The notes: generated by a model from the letters alone, not told the origin. A stretch of 64,000 nucleotides of DNA from Methylophilus glucosoxydans (GCF_042676145.1 NZ_JBHTJW010000002.1:1240001-1304000); one strand, 5' to 3'; numbered from the stretch's first letter, positions 34,773-44,381 are shown. Made by a program: numbers and translations.

Positions 34773-34952
34773 ATTTAATGATAGTAGTCAGAAGATGGTT
34801 ATGATTTTAATTTGGTTGTAATCAGCCAGGTTGGCTTTAATAAACCAATCTGGTGCGGGCGCGGTGTTGGCTTGTATCAAATATCTGGCCAGGAATCGCT
34901 GAAGTGTCTTATGGTTTGCTAAAATAGCGCTTTTACTTGAAACCCTGTTGTC

Positions 34953-37004
34953 ATGACACGCAAAATTCTGGTCACTTCTGCACTCCCTTATGCCAATGGC
35001 AGTATTCATTTAGGTCATTTGGTAGAGTATATCCAAACCGATATCTGGGTGCGTTTCCAGAAGATGCAGGGGCACACTGTGCATTACGTGTGTGCGGACG
35101 ACACCCATGGCACGCCTATCATGCTGCGTGCGGAAAAAGAAGGCATCACACCCGAAGCGCTCATTGAGAAAGTGCATGCCGAGCACAGCCAGGACTTTGC
35201 GGATTTTCTGGTGCAGTTTGATAACTACTATTCCACCAACTCGCAAGAAAACCGCGAACTGGCCTCTGGCATTTACAAAGCGCTCAAGGCCAACGGCAAA
35301 ATCGCCAGCAAAACCATAGAGCAATATTTTGACCCGGTGAAAAGCATGTTTTTGCCGGATCGCTTTATCAAAGGCGAGTGCCCCAAGTGCCACGCCAAAG
35401 ACCAGTATGGCGATAACTGTGAAGTGTGCGGCGCAACTTACAGCCCGACTGACCTGATTAATCCATTCTCGGCAGTGTCCGGGGCAACGCCAGTGCGTAA
35501 GGAAACCGAGCATTACTTTTTCAAACTGAGCGAGTGCGCTGACTTTTTGCGTGACTGGACCCGATCCGGCACCTTGCAAGCCGAAGCGGCCAATAAGATG
35601 AGTGAGTGGGTGGGCGAGGTGGGGGAGAACAAACTCTCTGACTGGGATATTTCGCGCGATGCGCCTTATTTTGGCTTTGAAATCCCGGATGCGCCAGGCA
35701 AGTATTTTTATGTCTGGCTGGATGCGCCAATTGGCTACATGGCCAGCTTCAAAAATCTGTGTGCCAAAGCTGGTTTGGACTTTGATGAGTACTGGAAAAA
35801 GGATTCTTCGACCGAGCTGTATCACTTTATCGGCAAGGATATCCTGTATTTTCATGCCTTGTTCTGGCCAGCCACGCTGGAATATTCCGGTCACCGCACG
35901 CCTACGCAGGTGTTTGCGCATGGCTTTTTGACTGTGAACGGCGAAAAAATGTCCAAGTCGCGCGGCACGTTTATCACGGCGCGTAGCTACTTGGAACATG
36001 TCAAAAATCCTGAATACTTGCGCTACTACTATGCCGCTAAACTGAATGGCAGCATGGAGGATATCGATCTCAACCTGGAAGATTTTGTTGCCCGGGTGAA
36101 TAGTGATCTGGTGGGTAAATATATCAATATCGCCAGCCGTACGGCAGGGTTTATCGCCAAGAAGTTTAATAATCAGGTCATTCCGGCGCAGCATGCTGTG
36201 ATTGATGAAATGCGCGCCGCCGCGCCTGTGATTGCCGAAGCCTATGCTGCGCGTGATTTTGCGCGTGCTTTGCGTGAAATCATGAAGCTGACCGATGCGG
36301 CGAATGGCTATGTCGCCGAAGCGGCGCCGTGGGTGGTGGCTAAAGACGAAAGCAAGGCGGCTGAGCTGCATACCATTTGCAGTAATGCGCTGGAAATGTT
36401 CCGTCTGTTGACCATTTATCTGAAGCCGGTGTTACCAAATATCGCCAGTGCGGTGGAGGCTTTCTTGAACGTGCCAGCCTTGCAGTGGTCACATGTGAAC
36501 CAAGGTCTGGCTGCGCAAACGATCCAGGCATATAGTCATATGGTGACGCGTTTGGAGGCCAAGCAAATCGAAGCCATGGTCGAAGCAAATAAAGAAAGCC
36601 TGCAAGCGGCAGCGACTGCCAAACCTGAAGTAAAGGTAGAAGCGAAAGTCGAAGCCAAGGCGGCAGAAGAGGGGGCGTATATTTCGATTGATGACTTTGG
36701 CAAGGTGGATTTGCGGATTGCCAAAATTGTCAGCGCCGAGCACGTAGAGGGTGCAGAGAAGTTACTCAAGCTGCAACTCGATATTGGCGAAGAGAAGCCG
36801 CGTCAGGTGTTTGCCGGTATCAAGTCCGCTTATGACCCGGCGACGCTGGTGGGGCGGCTGACTGTGATGGTGGCTAACCTGGCACCACGCAAAATGAAGT
36901 TTGGCATGAGTGAGGGCATGGTGTTGGCCGCCAGCGATGAGCGTGGTGGGCCTTATATCCTCTCACCTGACAGTGGTGCGCAAGCGGGGATGCGTGTGAA
37001 ATAA
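34953..37004 (+). CDS. metG: Methionyl-tRNA synthetase
   Basis: 683 residues, class I synthetase. The HIGH-type motif is HLGH (19-22) and KMSKS is at 332-336. The zinc knuckle is CPKCHAKDQYGDNCEVCG (four Cys, single-knuckle type). After a Lys/Glu/Ala-rich linker (about 550-570), a C-terminal EMAP/Trbp tRNA-binding domain (IDDFGKVDLRIAKIVSAEHV) is fused, as in many bacteria. A possible extended -10 TGCTAAAAT lies at 34917-34925, before the ATG. Divergent from the ECF sigma gene. Confidence 0.97.
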   Translation: MTRKILVTSALPYANGSIHLGHLVEYIQTDIWVRFQKMQGHTVHYVCADDTHGTPIMLRAEKEGITPEALIEKVHAEHSQDFADFLVQFDNYYSTNSQENRELASGIYKALKANGKIASKTIEQYFDPVKSMFLPDRFIKGECPKCHAKDQYGDNCEVCGATYSPTDLINPFSAVSGATPVRKETEHYFFKLSECADFLRDWTRSGTLQAEAANKMSEWVGEVGENKLSDWDISRDAPYFGFEIPDAPGKYFYVWLDAPIGYMASFKNLCAKAGLDFDEYWKKDSSTELYHFIGKDILYFHALFWPATLEYSGHRTPTQVFAHGFLTVNGEKMSKSRGTFITARSYLEHVKNPEYLRYYYAAKLNGSMEDIDLNLEDFVARVNSDLVGKYINIASRTAGFIAKKFNNQVIPAQHAVIDEMRAAAPVIAEAYAARDFARALREIMKLTDAANGYVAEAAPWVVAKDESKAAELHTICSNALEMFRLLTIYLKPVLPNIASAVEAFLNVPALQWSHVNQGLAAQTIQAYSHMVTRLEAKQIEAMVEANKESLQAAATAKPEVKVEAKVEAKAAEEGAYISIDDFGKVDLRIAKIVSAEHVEGAEKLLKLQLDIGEEKPRQVFAGIKSAYDPATLVGRLTVMVANLAPRKMKFGMSEGMVLAASDERGGPYILSPDSGAQAGMRVK

Positions 37005-37126
37005 TGGTTGCATGCGCATCAGGCGGTTTTCTTGGGCTGTCATGGACGCGATGTTTGCGCCAAATCAACAAAGAGAAGATCGTTTGCTGCTTTAATGACA
37101 GCTTGAAAAGTTCGCTAACACATTGA

Positions 37127-37156
37127 TTTATATTATATTCAATCATATAATATAAA
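37127..37156. promoter_or_regulatory. AT-only perfect inverted repeat before ccoI
   Basis: TTTATATTATAT and ATATAATATAAA are perfect 12-bp arms around the spacer TCAATC, 20 bp before the first candidate start of the copper ATPase. The right arm contains TATAAT, a possible -10, so this may be a promoter overlapped by an operator. It is not a canonical Fnr site. Confidence 0.5.
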
Positions 37157-37175
37157 GTTATAGATTGTTTCACGG

Positions 37176-39479
37176 ATGCTCCATCACCCAATGGCAACCC
37201 CTTTAGCAGTGAGCAGTGCAAATCCCTGGCAGGGGCTGGATGTCCAGTCCGAGTGGGAGCGGTTTAGTCAGCGTGATGCTTCTGCCAACGAGGTGTGGAC
37301 CTCGCATGTCTGGGTTGATAGCATGCATTGTGCCGCCTGCAGTGGTCGCATTGAGCAGGCATTGAAACAAATGCGTGGTGTGCTGGCTGTGCATGCCAGT
37401 GCCGCTTCCAAGCGCGTCCGTGTGGTATGGGATGCGCATCAAACCTCCCCCTCGCAATGGTTTGCCGGTCTTAACGAGATTGGCTACCCAGCGCTTCCGC
37501 TTAACGAATACAACGCCATCAGCGACAGAACTGTGCAGCAGCGCAAGATGCTGTGGCGCCTGGTGGTCGCCGTCTTCTGCATGATGCAGGTCATGATGTA
37601 TGCCTATCCGACTTATTGGACCGGCAGTAATGACATGGCCCCTGATATGGTGCAGTTGATGAAGTGGGCGTCATGGGTGCTGACACTGCCCGTGATGCTG
37701 TTTTCTGCGACGCCGTTTCTCTCCCAGGCCTGGAACAGTCTCAAACAACGCCAGTTAGGCATGGATGTGCCGGTGTCACTGGGCATACTGGCTGCCTTTA
37801 TCATGAGTACGCTGGCCACGTTTGTGCCGGGTGGCTGGTGGGGCGATGTGGTCTATTACGATTCTCTGACCATGTTTGTCAGCTTTTTGCTGGTTGGCCG
37901 CTGGCTGGATGTGAAGCTGCGCAACCGCACGGCAGGCGCGCTGGAAAACATGATGCGTCGCTTGCCACATGCGGTTCTCAAGAAGAATGAAGCAGGCGAG
38001 TGGGTGCAAATCGCCGCCAGCAATATCAATTTAGGTGATGTGCTATATGTGCGCCCTGGCGAAGTGTTTGCCGCCGACGGCAAGGTGCTGGTCGGCAATA
38101 CCAGTGCCGATGAATCCATGCTGACAGGTGAGTCGGACCCGGTGTTGAAACCTGCCGGCGCGACTGTGATTGCCGGTTCGGGTAACCTGACTTCGGCGAT
38201 TGAAATGCAGGTGGAGCAAGTGGGTGAGGGTACGCAGTATCATGCGCTGGTGAACCTGATGGCCTCTGCTTCAACCGAGAAACCTGGCATCGCCTTGCTG
38301 GCTGATAAAGTGGCGCAACCCTTCTTGTGGGGCGTGCTGCTGGCCGCGCTGTATGCCCTGGTTTTCTGGTGGACCACCGATCCGGCCAAAGCGATTATGT
38401 CAGCAGTGGCGGTGCTGGTGGTGACTTGCCCTTGTGCCTTGTCGCTGGCAACGCCTGCCGCCATGCTGGCCAGTGCGGGTACCTTTGCCAAAGGCGGGGT
38501 GCTGATCCGCCGTCTGCAGGCGATTCAGGCCCTCAGCGAAATTGACACCATTGTATTTGATAAAACCGGAACCCTGACCGAGAGCTTGCAAGAGGTCAGC
38601 GCGGTCGAAATGGCCGCCGGGCAAGATCATCAGTGGCTGCTGGATGTGATTGCCAGCATGAGCCGTGATTCCCTGCATCCGGTGGCGCAGGCCTTGCATG
38701 GATTTGCTACCCGGCAAGACGCGAGTGACCAGCTGGAGATGCAGGACTGGCAAGAAATTGTGGGGGGTGGCATGTCTGCGACCTTGATCACACAGTCTGG
38801 TGATTCCATGCCATTAAAATTGGGCAATGCTGAATTTTGCGGGATCACGGTCAAGCCGGAACACGAGGCGTTGCGAGTGGTCTATCTGGCTAGCAATGGC
38901 CAAATGTTGGCAACATTGGCGTTGTCTGAGCAAGTGAAGCCACACGCCAAGGCGGCTGTTTCACAATTAATTGCATCCGGGCTTGATATTCAACTGTTAT
39001 CTGGTGATAGAATAGCGGCCGTTAAAAACCTTGCATCACAACTGGGTATCCAGCGAGCAGCAGGGTTACAAAAAGCAGAAGATAAGCTGCAGCATGTCAA
39101 GCAGCTGCAACAACAGGGGCGGAAAGTGTTGATGGTAGGTGATGGTTTGAATGACGGCCCTGTCATTGCAGCAGCGCATACTTCTATTGCAATGGGTTCC
39201 GGCGTCCCTTTGACGCAGGCACAGGCCGATATGGTAGTGTTGGGCAATGATATCGGCGTGCTGGTTTCGCTCATTTCACACTGCAAAAAAACCATCCTCA
39301 TCGTAAAACAGAATTTGTTGTGGGCGGCGTTGTATAACGCGGCCGGGGTGCCTTTGGCGATTATGGGGCTGTTGCCTGCCTGGTTAGCCGGGTTGGGGAT
39401 GGCGGCCAGTTCGTTGCTGGTACTGTTAAATGCATTGCGATTGACCGACTGGGATAAGTCGGCCTGGCAGAAAGGTTAG
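37176..39479 (+). CDS. ccoI: Copper P1B-type ATPase CcoI/FixI
   Basis: Up to 767 residues; an alternative ATG is at 37191. An N-terminal HMA domain has MHCAAC (50-55). The rest is a copper pump: LTGESDPV, the ion-channel motif TCPCALSLATP, phosphorylated Asp in FDKTGTLTE, and MVGDGLNDGPVIAAAHTSIAMGSG. CcoI moves copper across the inner membrane for CuB insertion into cbb3 oxidase subunit CcoN. ccoS follows by 10 bp and the oxidase genes start 290 bp on, which separates it from detoxifying CopA. Confidence 0.93.
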   Translation: MLHHPMATPLAVSSANPWQGLDVQSEWERFSQRDASANEVWTSHVWVDSMHCAACSGRIEQALKQMRGVLAVHASAASKRVRVVWDAHQTSPSQWFAGLNEIGYPALPLNEYNAISDRTVQQRKMLWRLVVAVFCMMQVMMYAYPTYWTGSNDMAPDMVQLMKWASWVLTLPVMLFSATPFLSQAWNSLKQRQLGMDVPVSLGILAAFIMSTLATFVPGGWWGDVVYYDSLTMFVSFLLVGRWLDVKLRNRTAGALENMMRRLPHAVLKKNEAGEWVQIAASNINLGDVLYVRPGEVFAADGKVLVGNTSADESMLTGESDPVLKPAGATVIAGSGNLTSAIEMQVEQVGEGTQYHALVNLMASASTEKPGIALLADKVAQPFLWGVLLAALYALVFWWTTDPAKAIMSAVAVLVVTCPCALSLATPAAMLASAGTFAKGGVLIRRLQAIQALSEIDTIVFDKTGTLTESLQEVSAVEMAAGQDHQWLLDVIASMSRDSLHPVAQALHGFATRQDASDQLEMQDWQEIVGGGMSATLITQSGDSMPLKLGNAEFCGITVKPEHEALRVVYLASNGQMLATLALSEQVKPHAKAAVSQLIASGLDIQLLSGDRIAAVKNLASQLGIQRAAGLQKAEDKLQHVKQLQQQGRKVLMVGDGLNDGPVIAAAHTSIAMGSGVPLTQAQADMVVLGNDIGVLVSLISHCKKTILIVKQNLLWAALYNAAGVPLAIMGLLPAWLAGLGMAASSLLVLLNALRLTDWDKSAWQKG

Positions 39480-39489
39480 GCATCGCTCA

Positions 39490-39627
39490 ATGGAAATTGC
39501 ATACTTACTGATCCCACTGGCAGTGTTGCTGGTGTTTGTGATTTTGGGTGGCTTGTGGTGGGCCATTCAAACCGGGCAATTTGAAGACCTTGAGGAAGAG
39601 GGGTCCAGAATTCTCGAGCAGGATTAG
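39490..39627 (+). CDS. ccoS: Cytochrome oxidase maturation protein CcoS
   Basis: 45 residues: MEIAYLLIPLAVLLVFVILG, then GLWWAIQTGQFEDLEEEG and RILEQD. One membrane helix is followed by the CcoS signature WWAxxxGQFxDLExxxxRIL. CcoS is required for cofactor insertion into cbb3 oxidase. It starts 10 bp after ccoI. Its last codons are the first unit of a 20-bp direct repeat that continues past the stop. Confidence 0.93.
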   Translation: MEIAYLLIPLAVLLVFVILGGLWWAIQTGQFEDLEEEGSRILEQD

Positions 39628-39667
39628 GAATTCTCAAGCAGGAACGGGGATTCTTAAGCAGTATTGA
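39608..39667 (+). repeat. Three tandem 20-bp direct repeats at the ccoS end
   Basis: Units GAATTCTCGAGCAGGATTAG, GAATTCTCAAGCAGGAACGG and GGATTCTTAAGCAGTATTGA are contiguous with an exact 20-bp period. The first encodes the ccoS C-terminus and stop; the last runs into the Fnr-type box of ccoN. Confidence 0.85.
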
Positions 39668-39677
39668 TGTGAGTCAA
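39664..39677 (+). promoter_or_regulatory. Fnr/Anr-type box upstream of ccoN
   Basis: TTGATGTGAGTCAA matches TTGAT-N4-ATCAA at 9 of 10 positions, 92 bp before the ccoN start. It is placed to activate the cbb3 operon at low oxygen. Confidence 0.75.
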
Positions 39678-39768
39678 ATCAAATTTGTGACATCTCTGAG
39701 AATATCAGGGTGAACAACTAGAAGTTTTTTTAGTGTTGGGTGTTTGTTTTAATCATTGGGAGAAATCC

Positions 39769-41205
39769 ATGCAAAATGCAACCGTGAAGGCTGCGACCTA
39801 CAACGATAGTGTAGTCCGCCAGTTCGCAATCATGGCAGTGGTTTGGGGTGTTGTGGGTACACTGATGGGCGTGATTATTGCGTCCCAGCTGGTGTGGCCA
39901 GAGCTGAACCTGGGCCTGCCGTTTACCTCTTTTGGCCGTTTGAGACCACTGCATACCAATGCAGTGATTTTCGCGTTTGGTGGCTGTGCTTTATTTGCTA
40001 CCTCGTACTATGTTGTTCAGCGTACCTGTCAGACACGTTTGTTCAGCGACAAGTTGTCCAGCTTCACCTTCTGGGGCTGGCAGGCTGTTATCGTGGCTGC
40101 TGCCATTTCTCTGCCTTTGGGTTATACCCAGGGTAAGGAGTACGGCGAGCTGGAGTGGCCAATCGATATCCTGATTGCCTTGGTATGGATTGCTTATGCA
40201 GTCAACTTCTTCGGTACTATCGGTATCCGTAAAGTAAAGCATATCTATGTAGCTAACTGGTTCTACGGTGCATTTATTCTGGCGGTGGCTTTGTTGCACA
40301 TCGTTGAAAGTGCTGCGATTCCTGCTGGTTTCATGAAGTCCTACTCTGCTTACGCCGGGGTACAGGATGCGATGGTGCAGTGGTGGTATGGTCACAACGC
40401 GGTAGGTTTCTTCCTGACTGCGGGCTTCCTGGGCATGATGTACTACTTTGTGCCTAAACAAGCTGAGCGTCCTGTCTACTCTTACAGCTTGTCTATCGTT
40501 CACTTCTGGGCACTGATCTTCACTTACATGTGGGCGGGTCCTCACCACCTGCATTACACCGCTTTGCCTGACTGGACACAGTCCTTGGGTATGGTGTTGT
40601 CTCTGATCCTGTTTGCACCAAGCTGGGGTGGCATGATCAACGGTATCATGACCTTGTCTGGCGCATGGCACAAACTGCGCACAGACCCTATCTTGCGCTT
40701 CCTGATCGTTTCATTGTCTTTCTACGGTATGAGTACCTTTGAAGGTCCGATGATGGCGATCAAGACTGTGAACGCCTTGTCTCACTACACTGACTGGACC
40801 GTGGGTCACGTGCACTCTGGTGCGCTGGGCTGGGTTGGTTTCGTGTCTATCGGTTCCCTGTACTTCCTGATTCCACGTTTGTTTGGTCAAAAACAAATGT
40901 ACAGCGTGAAAGCGATTGAAGTGCACTTCTGGATGGCAACCATCGGCGTGGTGTTGTATATCGCTGCGTTGTGGATTTCCGGCGTGATGGAAGGCTTGAT
41001 GTGGCGTGCCATGAACGCTGACGGCACATTGGCGTACACCTTCGTTGAAAGTGTGAAAGCCAAGTTCCCATACTACTTCACACGTGCATTGGGTGGTTTC
41101 CTGTACATGAGCGGTTTGATCATCATGTTGTGGAATACATATAAAACAGCAACTAACGGCAAAGCAGTCACTGTAGAAGTGCCAGCTGTGGTTGCTCACG
41201 CTTAA
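39769..41205 (+). CDS. ccoN: cbb3-type cytochrome c oxidase subunit I
   Basis: 478 residues from the ATG at 39769, which has GGGAG upstream; a TTG at 39733 opens the same frame without support. It has about 12 membrane helices. Haem and CuB ligands are visible in RLRPLHTNAVIF, WYGHNAVGFFLTAGFLG, TYMWAGPHHLHYTALPDW and DWTVGHVHSGALGWVGF. CcoN is the catalytic subunit of the high-affinity oxidase for growth at low oxygen. First gene of ccoNOQPGH. Confidence 0.97.
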   Translation: MQNATVKAATYNDSVVRQFAIMAVVWGVVGTLMGVIIASQLVWPELNLGLPFTSFGRLRPLHTNAVIFAFGGCALFATSYYVVQRTCQTRLFSDKLSSFTFWGWQAVIVAAAISLPLGYTQGKEYGELEWPIDILIALVWIAYAVNFFGTIGIRKVKHIYVANWFYGAFILAVALLHIVESAAIPAGFMKSYSAYAGVQDAMVQWWYGHNAVGFFLTAGFLGMMYYFVPKQAERPVYSYSLSIVHFWALIFTYMWAGPHHLHYTALPDWTQSLGMVLSLILFAPSWGGMINGIMTLSGAWHKLRTDPILRFLIVSLSFYGMSTFEGPMMAIKTVNALSHYTDWTVGHVHSGALGWVGFVSIGSLYFLIPRLFGQKQMYSVKAIEVHFWMATIGVVLYIAALWISGVMEGLMWRAMNADGTLAYTFVESVKAKFPYYFTRALGGFLYMSGLIIMLWNTYKTATNGKAVTVEVPAVVAHA

Positions 41206-41215
41206 GGAATTCACT

Positions 41216-41842
41216 ATGGCTACGCATCAAAACAATAGTGGCAATTTTCACGAAAAGATTGAAACCAGCAACTTCCTGCTGATCGTGCTGACCTTCATCA
41301 CGATCTCGTTTGGTGGTCTGGTCGAAATCGTGCCTTTGTTCTTCCAGAAGTCAACCACCGAGCCTATCCGTGGTCTGGAGCCTTACAACGCGTTGCAACT
41401 GGCTGGCCGTGACATTTATCTGCGTGAAGGTTGCTACAACTGCCACTCACAGATGATTCGTCCTTTCCACGCTGAAACGCTGCGTTATGGCCACTACTCG
41501 GTTGCTGGTGAGTATGTTTATGATCACCCGTTCCAGTGGGGCAGTAAGCGTACGGGTCCTGACTTGCACCGTGTAGGGGGCAAGTACAGTGATGACTGGC
41601 ACCGTGTGCACCTGCACAACCCACGTGATGTCGTGCCTGAGTCCATCATGCCAGCCTATCCATGGTTGGAAGAAAACCTGGTTGACGACAAAACCATTGG
41701 TGACCATATGGCTGCGCTGCGTAAAGTTGGCGTGCCTTACACCGACGCGCAGATCAAGGCTGCAGGGGATGAAATCAAAGGCAAAACCGAGCAGGACGCA
41801 CTGGTGGCTTACCTGCAAGTGTTGGGTACACACCTGAAATAA
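41216..41842 (+). CDS. ccoO: cbb3-type cytochrome c oxidase subunit II
   Basis: 208 residues from the ATG at 41216 (AAGGA upstream). One N-terminal membrane helix (FLLIVLTFITISFGGLVEIVPLF) anchors a periplasmic monohaem domain with CYNCH (73-77) and a Met ligand in ESIMPAYPWL. It passes electrons from CcoP to CcoN. It follows ccoN by 10 bp. Confidence 0.97.
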   Translation: MATHQNNSGNFHEKIETSNFLLIVLTFITISFGGLVEIVPLFFQKSTTEPIRGLEPYNALQLAGRDIYLREGCYNCHSQMIRPFHAETLRYGHYSVAGEYVYDHPFQWGSKRTGPDLHRVGGKYSDDWHRVHLHNPRDVVPESIMPAYPWLEENLVDDKTIGDHMAALRKVGVPYTDAQIKAAGDEIKGKTEQDALVAYLQVLGTHLK

Positions 41843-41853
41843 GGAGACGCGCC

Positions 41854-41991
41854 ATGGATATCAACATACTACGCATATTTTTTACAGTACTGAGTTTCGT
41901 CCTGTTTGTGGCAATTTTGATTTGGGCATGGCGCAATCGCAACTCCGCGCAATTCAAGGACGCGCAAAATCTGCCGTTCGACCAAGACTAA
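41854..41991 (+). CDS. ccoQ: cbb3-type oxidase subunit CcoQ
   Basis: 45 residues beginning MDINILRIFFTVLSFVLF, with one membrane helix then WAWRNRNSAQFKDAQNLPF and a final DQD. This is the CcoQ/FixQ pattern: a small stabilising subunit. The ribosome site AAGGAG lies upstream. It sits between ccoO and ccoP as in standard operons. Confidence 0.93.
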   Translation: MDINILRIFFTVLSFVLFVAILIWAWRNRNSAQFKDAQNLPFDQD

Positions 41992-42021
41992 ACACTGCGC
42001 GGAAAGGTTAAGGAAAACATC

Positions 42022-42918
42022 ATGAATGATTTTGTAAATGGTTTTTGGCCGATCTGGATTTCGACCATTACCTTGGGCGGGATTGCTTTCTGTGTCGGTT
42101 TGCTGATTTTCGCAAGCCGCGTCAAAGTGCCTTTGGATAGCGATAACACCAATGGTCACGAATGGGATGGCATCAAGGAGATGAACAATCCGCTGCCAAT
42201 GTGGTGGGTAGGGTTGTTTATCATTACCGTAATTTTTGGCCTGACCTATCTGTACCTGTTTCCTGGCCTGGGGACTTACAATGGCAAGTTCGGCTGGTCG
42301 GAAGTCAAGCAGTACGAAGCTGAAGTGGCAAAGAACAATGCCAAGATCGCCCCGCTGTATGCCAAATATGCAGCCATGCCGGTAGAAGAAGTGGCCAAGA
42401 TTCCTGAAGCCCGCGACATCGGTAAGCGTATTTTCTTGAACAACTGTGCTGCTTGTCATGGTTCTGACGCCAAAGGGAGCCGTGGCTTTCCTAACCTGAC
42501 CGACAATGACTGGTTGTATGGTGGTTCACCTGATACGATCAAGCTGACTATCAACAATGGTCGTAATGGCATCATGCCTCCCATGGCTGCTGCTGTTGGT
42601 TCTGAAGAAGATGTGAAAAACGTCGCCAACTACGTATTGAGCTTGTCTGGCAGTATTCATGACTCTGGTCGTGCCAATGCCGGTAAAGACAAATTTGTGG
42701 TGTGTGCTGCTTGCCATGGCCCAGAAGGTAAGGGCAATCAGGCGATTGGTGCACCTAACCTGACAGACAACATCTGGTTGCATGGTCAAGGTGAAGCCGC
42801 GATTATCAAGCGTATTCATGAAGGTAAAAACAACGTGATGCCAGCCTGGAAAGAAAAATTCAGCCCAGAGCAAATTCATCTGCTGACTGCTTATGTTTGG
42901 GGTCTTTCCAACAAATAG
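42022..42918 (+). CDS. ccoP: cbb3-type cytochrome c oxidase subunit III (dihaem)
   Basis: 298 residues. Two N-terminal membrane helices (about 9-30 and 61-81) precede two class I cytochrome c domains with haem motifs CAACH at 142-146 and CAACH at 228-232. Met ligands lie in NGIMPPM and NNVMPAW. CcoP accepts electrons from soluble cytochromes. The two-helix N-terminus is the longer CcoP form. Confidence 0.97.
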   Translation: MNDFVNGFWPIWISTITLGGIAFCVGLLIFASRVKVPLDSDNTNGHEWDGIKEMNNPLPMWWVGLFIITVIFGLTYLYLFPGLGTYNGKFGWSEVKQYEAEVAKNNAKIAPLYAKYAAMPVEEVAKIPEARDIGKRIFLNNCAACHGSDAKGSRGFPNLTDNDWLYGGSPDTIKLTINNGRNGIMPPMAAAVGSEEDVKNVANYVLSLSGSIHDSGRANAGKDKFVVCAACHGPEGKGNQAIGAPNLTDNIWLHGQGEAAIIKRIHEGKNNVMPAWKEKFSPEQIHLLTAYVWGLSNK

Positions 42919-42935
42919 GCGAATGCAGATAACCC

Positions 42936-44381
42936 ATGAGCGATATTAAACAAAACGCTGTGAACAAAACCACCATCCCTGAACAGGAGGTGGTTTTGTC
43001 ACTTTATAAATCCGCAGATAAGATCTATGCCCGTAGCGTCTCCGGTATGTTCAACAACTGGCGCTGGGTCATGGTGTGGGCTACGCAACTGTTTTTTTAT
43101 GGCGTACCCTGGTTACAATGGGATGGTCGTCAGGCCATGCTGTTTGACCTTGATGCCAAACGCTTTTATATCTTCGGCCTGATTTTTCATCCGCAGGACT
43201 TGATCTATCTGTCGTTTTTGCTGATTGTGTCTGCGCTGTCGCTGTTTCTGTTTACGGCCATTGCCGGTCGCTTGTGGTGTGGCTACACCTGTCCGCAAAC
43301 GGTGTATACCGAGATTTACATGTGGATGGAAAATAAAATCGAAGGCGATCGTATCGCACGTATGCGCCTCGATGATAGCAAATGGAATCTGAACAAGCTC
43401 ACGCGCAAATCGCTCAAGCAGTTTGCCTGGATCGCCTTTGGCTTGTGGACAGGCGTGACGTTTGTCGGTTACTTCTCCTCCATTCGCGAGCTGGTGCCCA
43501 ATATTGTGAACTGGCAATTGGGTGGCTGGGAAACGTTCTGGATTTGTTTTTACGGCTTTGCCACCTATGGCAATGCAGGCTATATGCGTGAGCAAGTCTG
43601 CAAATATATGTGCCCTTATGCCCGCTTTCAGAGTGCCATGTTTGATGATGACACCATGATTGTGACCTATGACGAGGCACGCGGTGAACCGCGTGGTGCA
43701 CGCTCTAAAAAAGCTGGCGAGAATGCCAATGGCCTGGGCAGTTGTATTGATTGCAGTATTTGTGTGCAAGTGTGTCCGACCGGAATTGATATCCGTAAAG
43801 GCTTGCAGTACGAGTGTATTGGTTGCGGTGCCTGTATTGATGCATGCGACGATGTGATGGACAAAATGGGCTATGCCAAGGGCTTGATCAAATACTCCAC
43901 GCAGAACGGCATCACCAACCGTTGGAGCCGTCAGCAAATGCTGCAACGTTTGCTACGCCCACGCGTGATTATTTATACAACGATTTTATTGGCGCTCACC
44001 ATCGGTATGGTAGTCAGTCTCTACTTCAAGCCTGATTTCAGGCTGGATGTGTTACGTGATCGTGCAGTCATGTCTCGCTACACTGATGAAGGCATGATTG
44101 AGAACGTGTATAACCTCAAGCTTGAAAATGATACCGAAGCCGTGCATGACTACGCATTGAAGGTCACGGGGCTCGAAGGCTTGGCGGTGCATTTTGCTGA
44201 CGAGAATAGCCAGGACTTCAAAGGCTTGCGGCCGTTTGAGACACGCAATGTGGTGATTGAGCTGGAGTTGCCTGATGGGGTCACCAGAGCTGGTTCGCAT
44301 AAAATCTTTTTCGAAATGACGGATTTACAAACCAGCGAAGCGGTCAAAGAAAAGTCGGTCTTTATTGTGCCGAGCAACTAA
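42936..44381 (+). CDS. ccoG: cbb3 oxidase maturation ferredoxin CcoG
   Basis: 481 residues. Membrane helices are interrupted by the NapH-like motif GRLWCGYTCPQTVYTEIYMW. Two [4Fe-4S] ferredoxin motifs follow: CIDCSICVQVCP and CIGCGACIDACD. The C-terminus is an Ig-like periplasmic domain. CcoG (FixG/RdxA) reduces copper for cbb3 assembly. It starts 17 bp after ccoP and is coupled to ccoH by a TAATG overlap. Confidence 0.96.
   Translation: MSDIKQNAVNKTTIPEQEVVLSLYKSADKIYARSVSGMFNNWRWVMVWATQLFFYGVPWLQWDGRQAMLFDLDAKRFYIFGLIFHPQDLIYLSFLLIVSALSLFLFTAIAGRLWCGYTCPQTVYTEIYMWMENKIEGDRIARMRLDDSKWNLNKLTRKSLKQFAWIAFGLWTGVTFVGYFSSIRELVPNIVNWQLGGWETFWICFYGFATYGNAGYMREQVCKYMCPYARFQSAMFDDDTMIVTYDEARGEPRGARSKKAGENANGLGSCIDCSICVQVCPTGIDIRKGLQYECIGCGACIDACDDVMDKMGYAKGLIKYSTQNGITNRWSRQQMLQRLLRPRVIIYTTILLALTIGMVVSLYFKPDFRLDVLRDRAVMSRYTDEGMIENVYNLKLENDTEAVHDYALKVTGLEGLAVHFADENSQDFKGLRPFETRNVVIELELPDGVTRAGSHKIFFEMTDLQTSEAVKEKSVFIVPSN

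Noticed and set aside
35010..36371. Long open frame (453 codons) on the minus strand inside metG.
   Set aside because: It is exactly antisense to a fully convincing methionyl-tRNA synthetase, with no ribosome site and a low-complexity His/Arg/Phe-rich product; an effect of metG codon use.
37121..37145. TTGATTTATATTATATTCAATC as an Fnr site before ccoI.
   Set aside because: The half-sites are far too widely spaced for TTGAT-N4-ATCAA; it is part of an AT-only inverted repeat.
43113..43946. Open frame of 277 codons antisense to ccoG.
   Set aside because: Opposite a complete CcoG with intact ferredoxin motifs; Thr/His/Ile-rich composition is that of a shadow frame.
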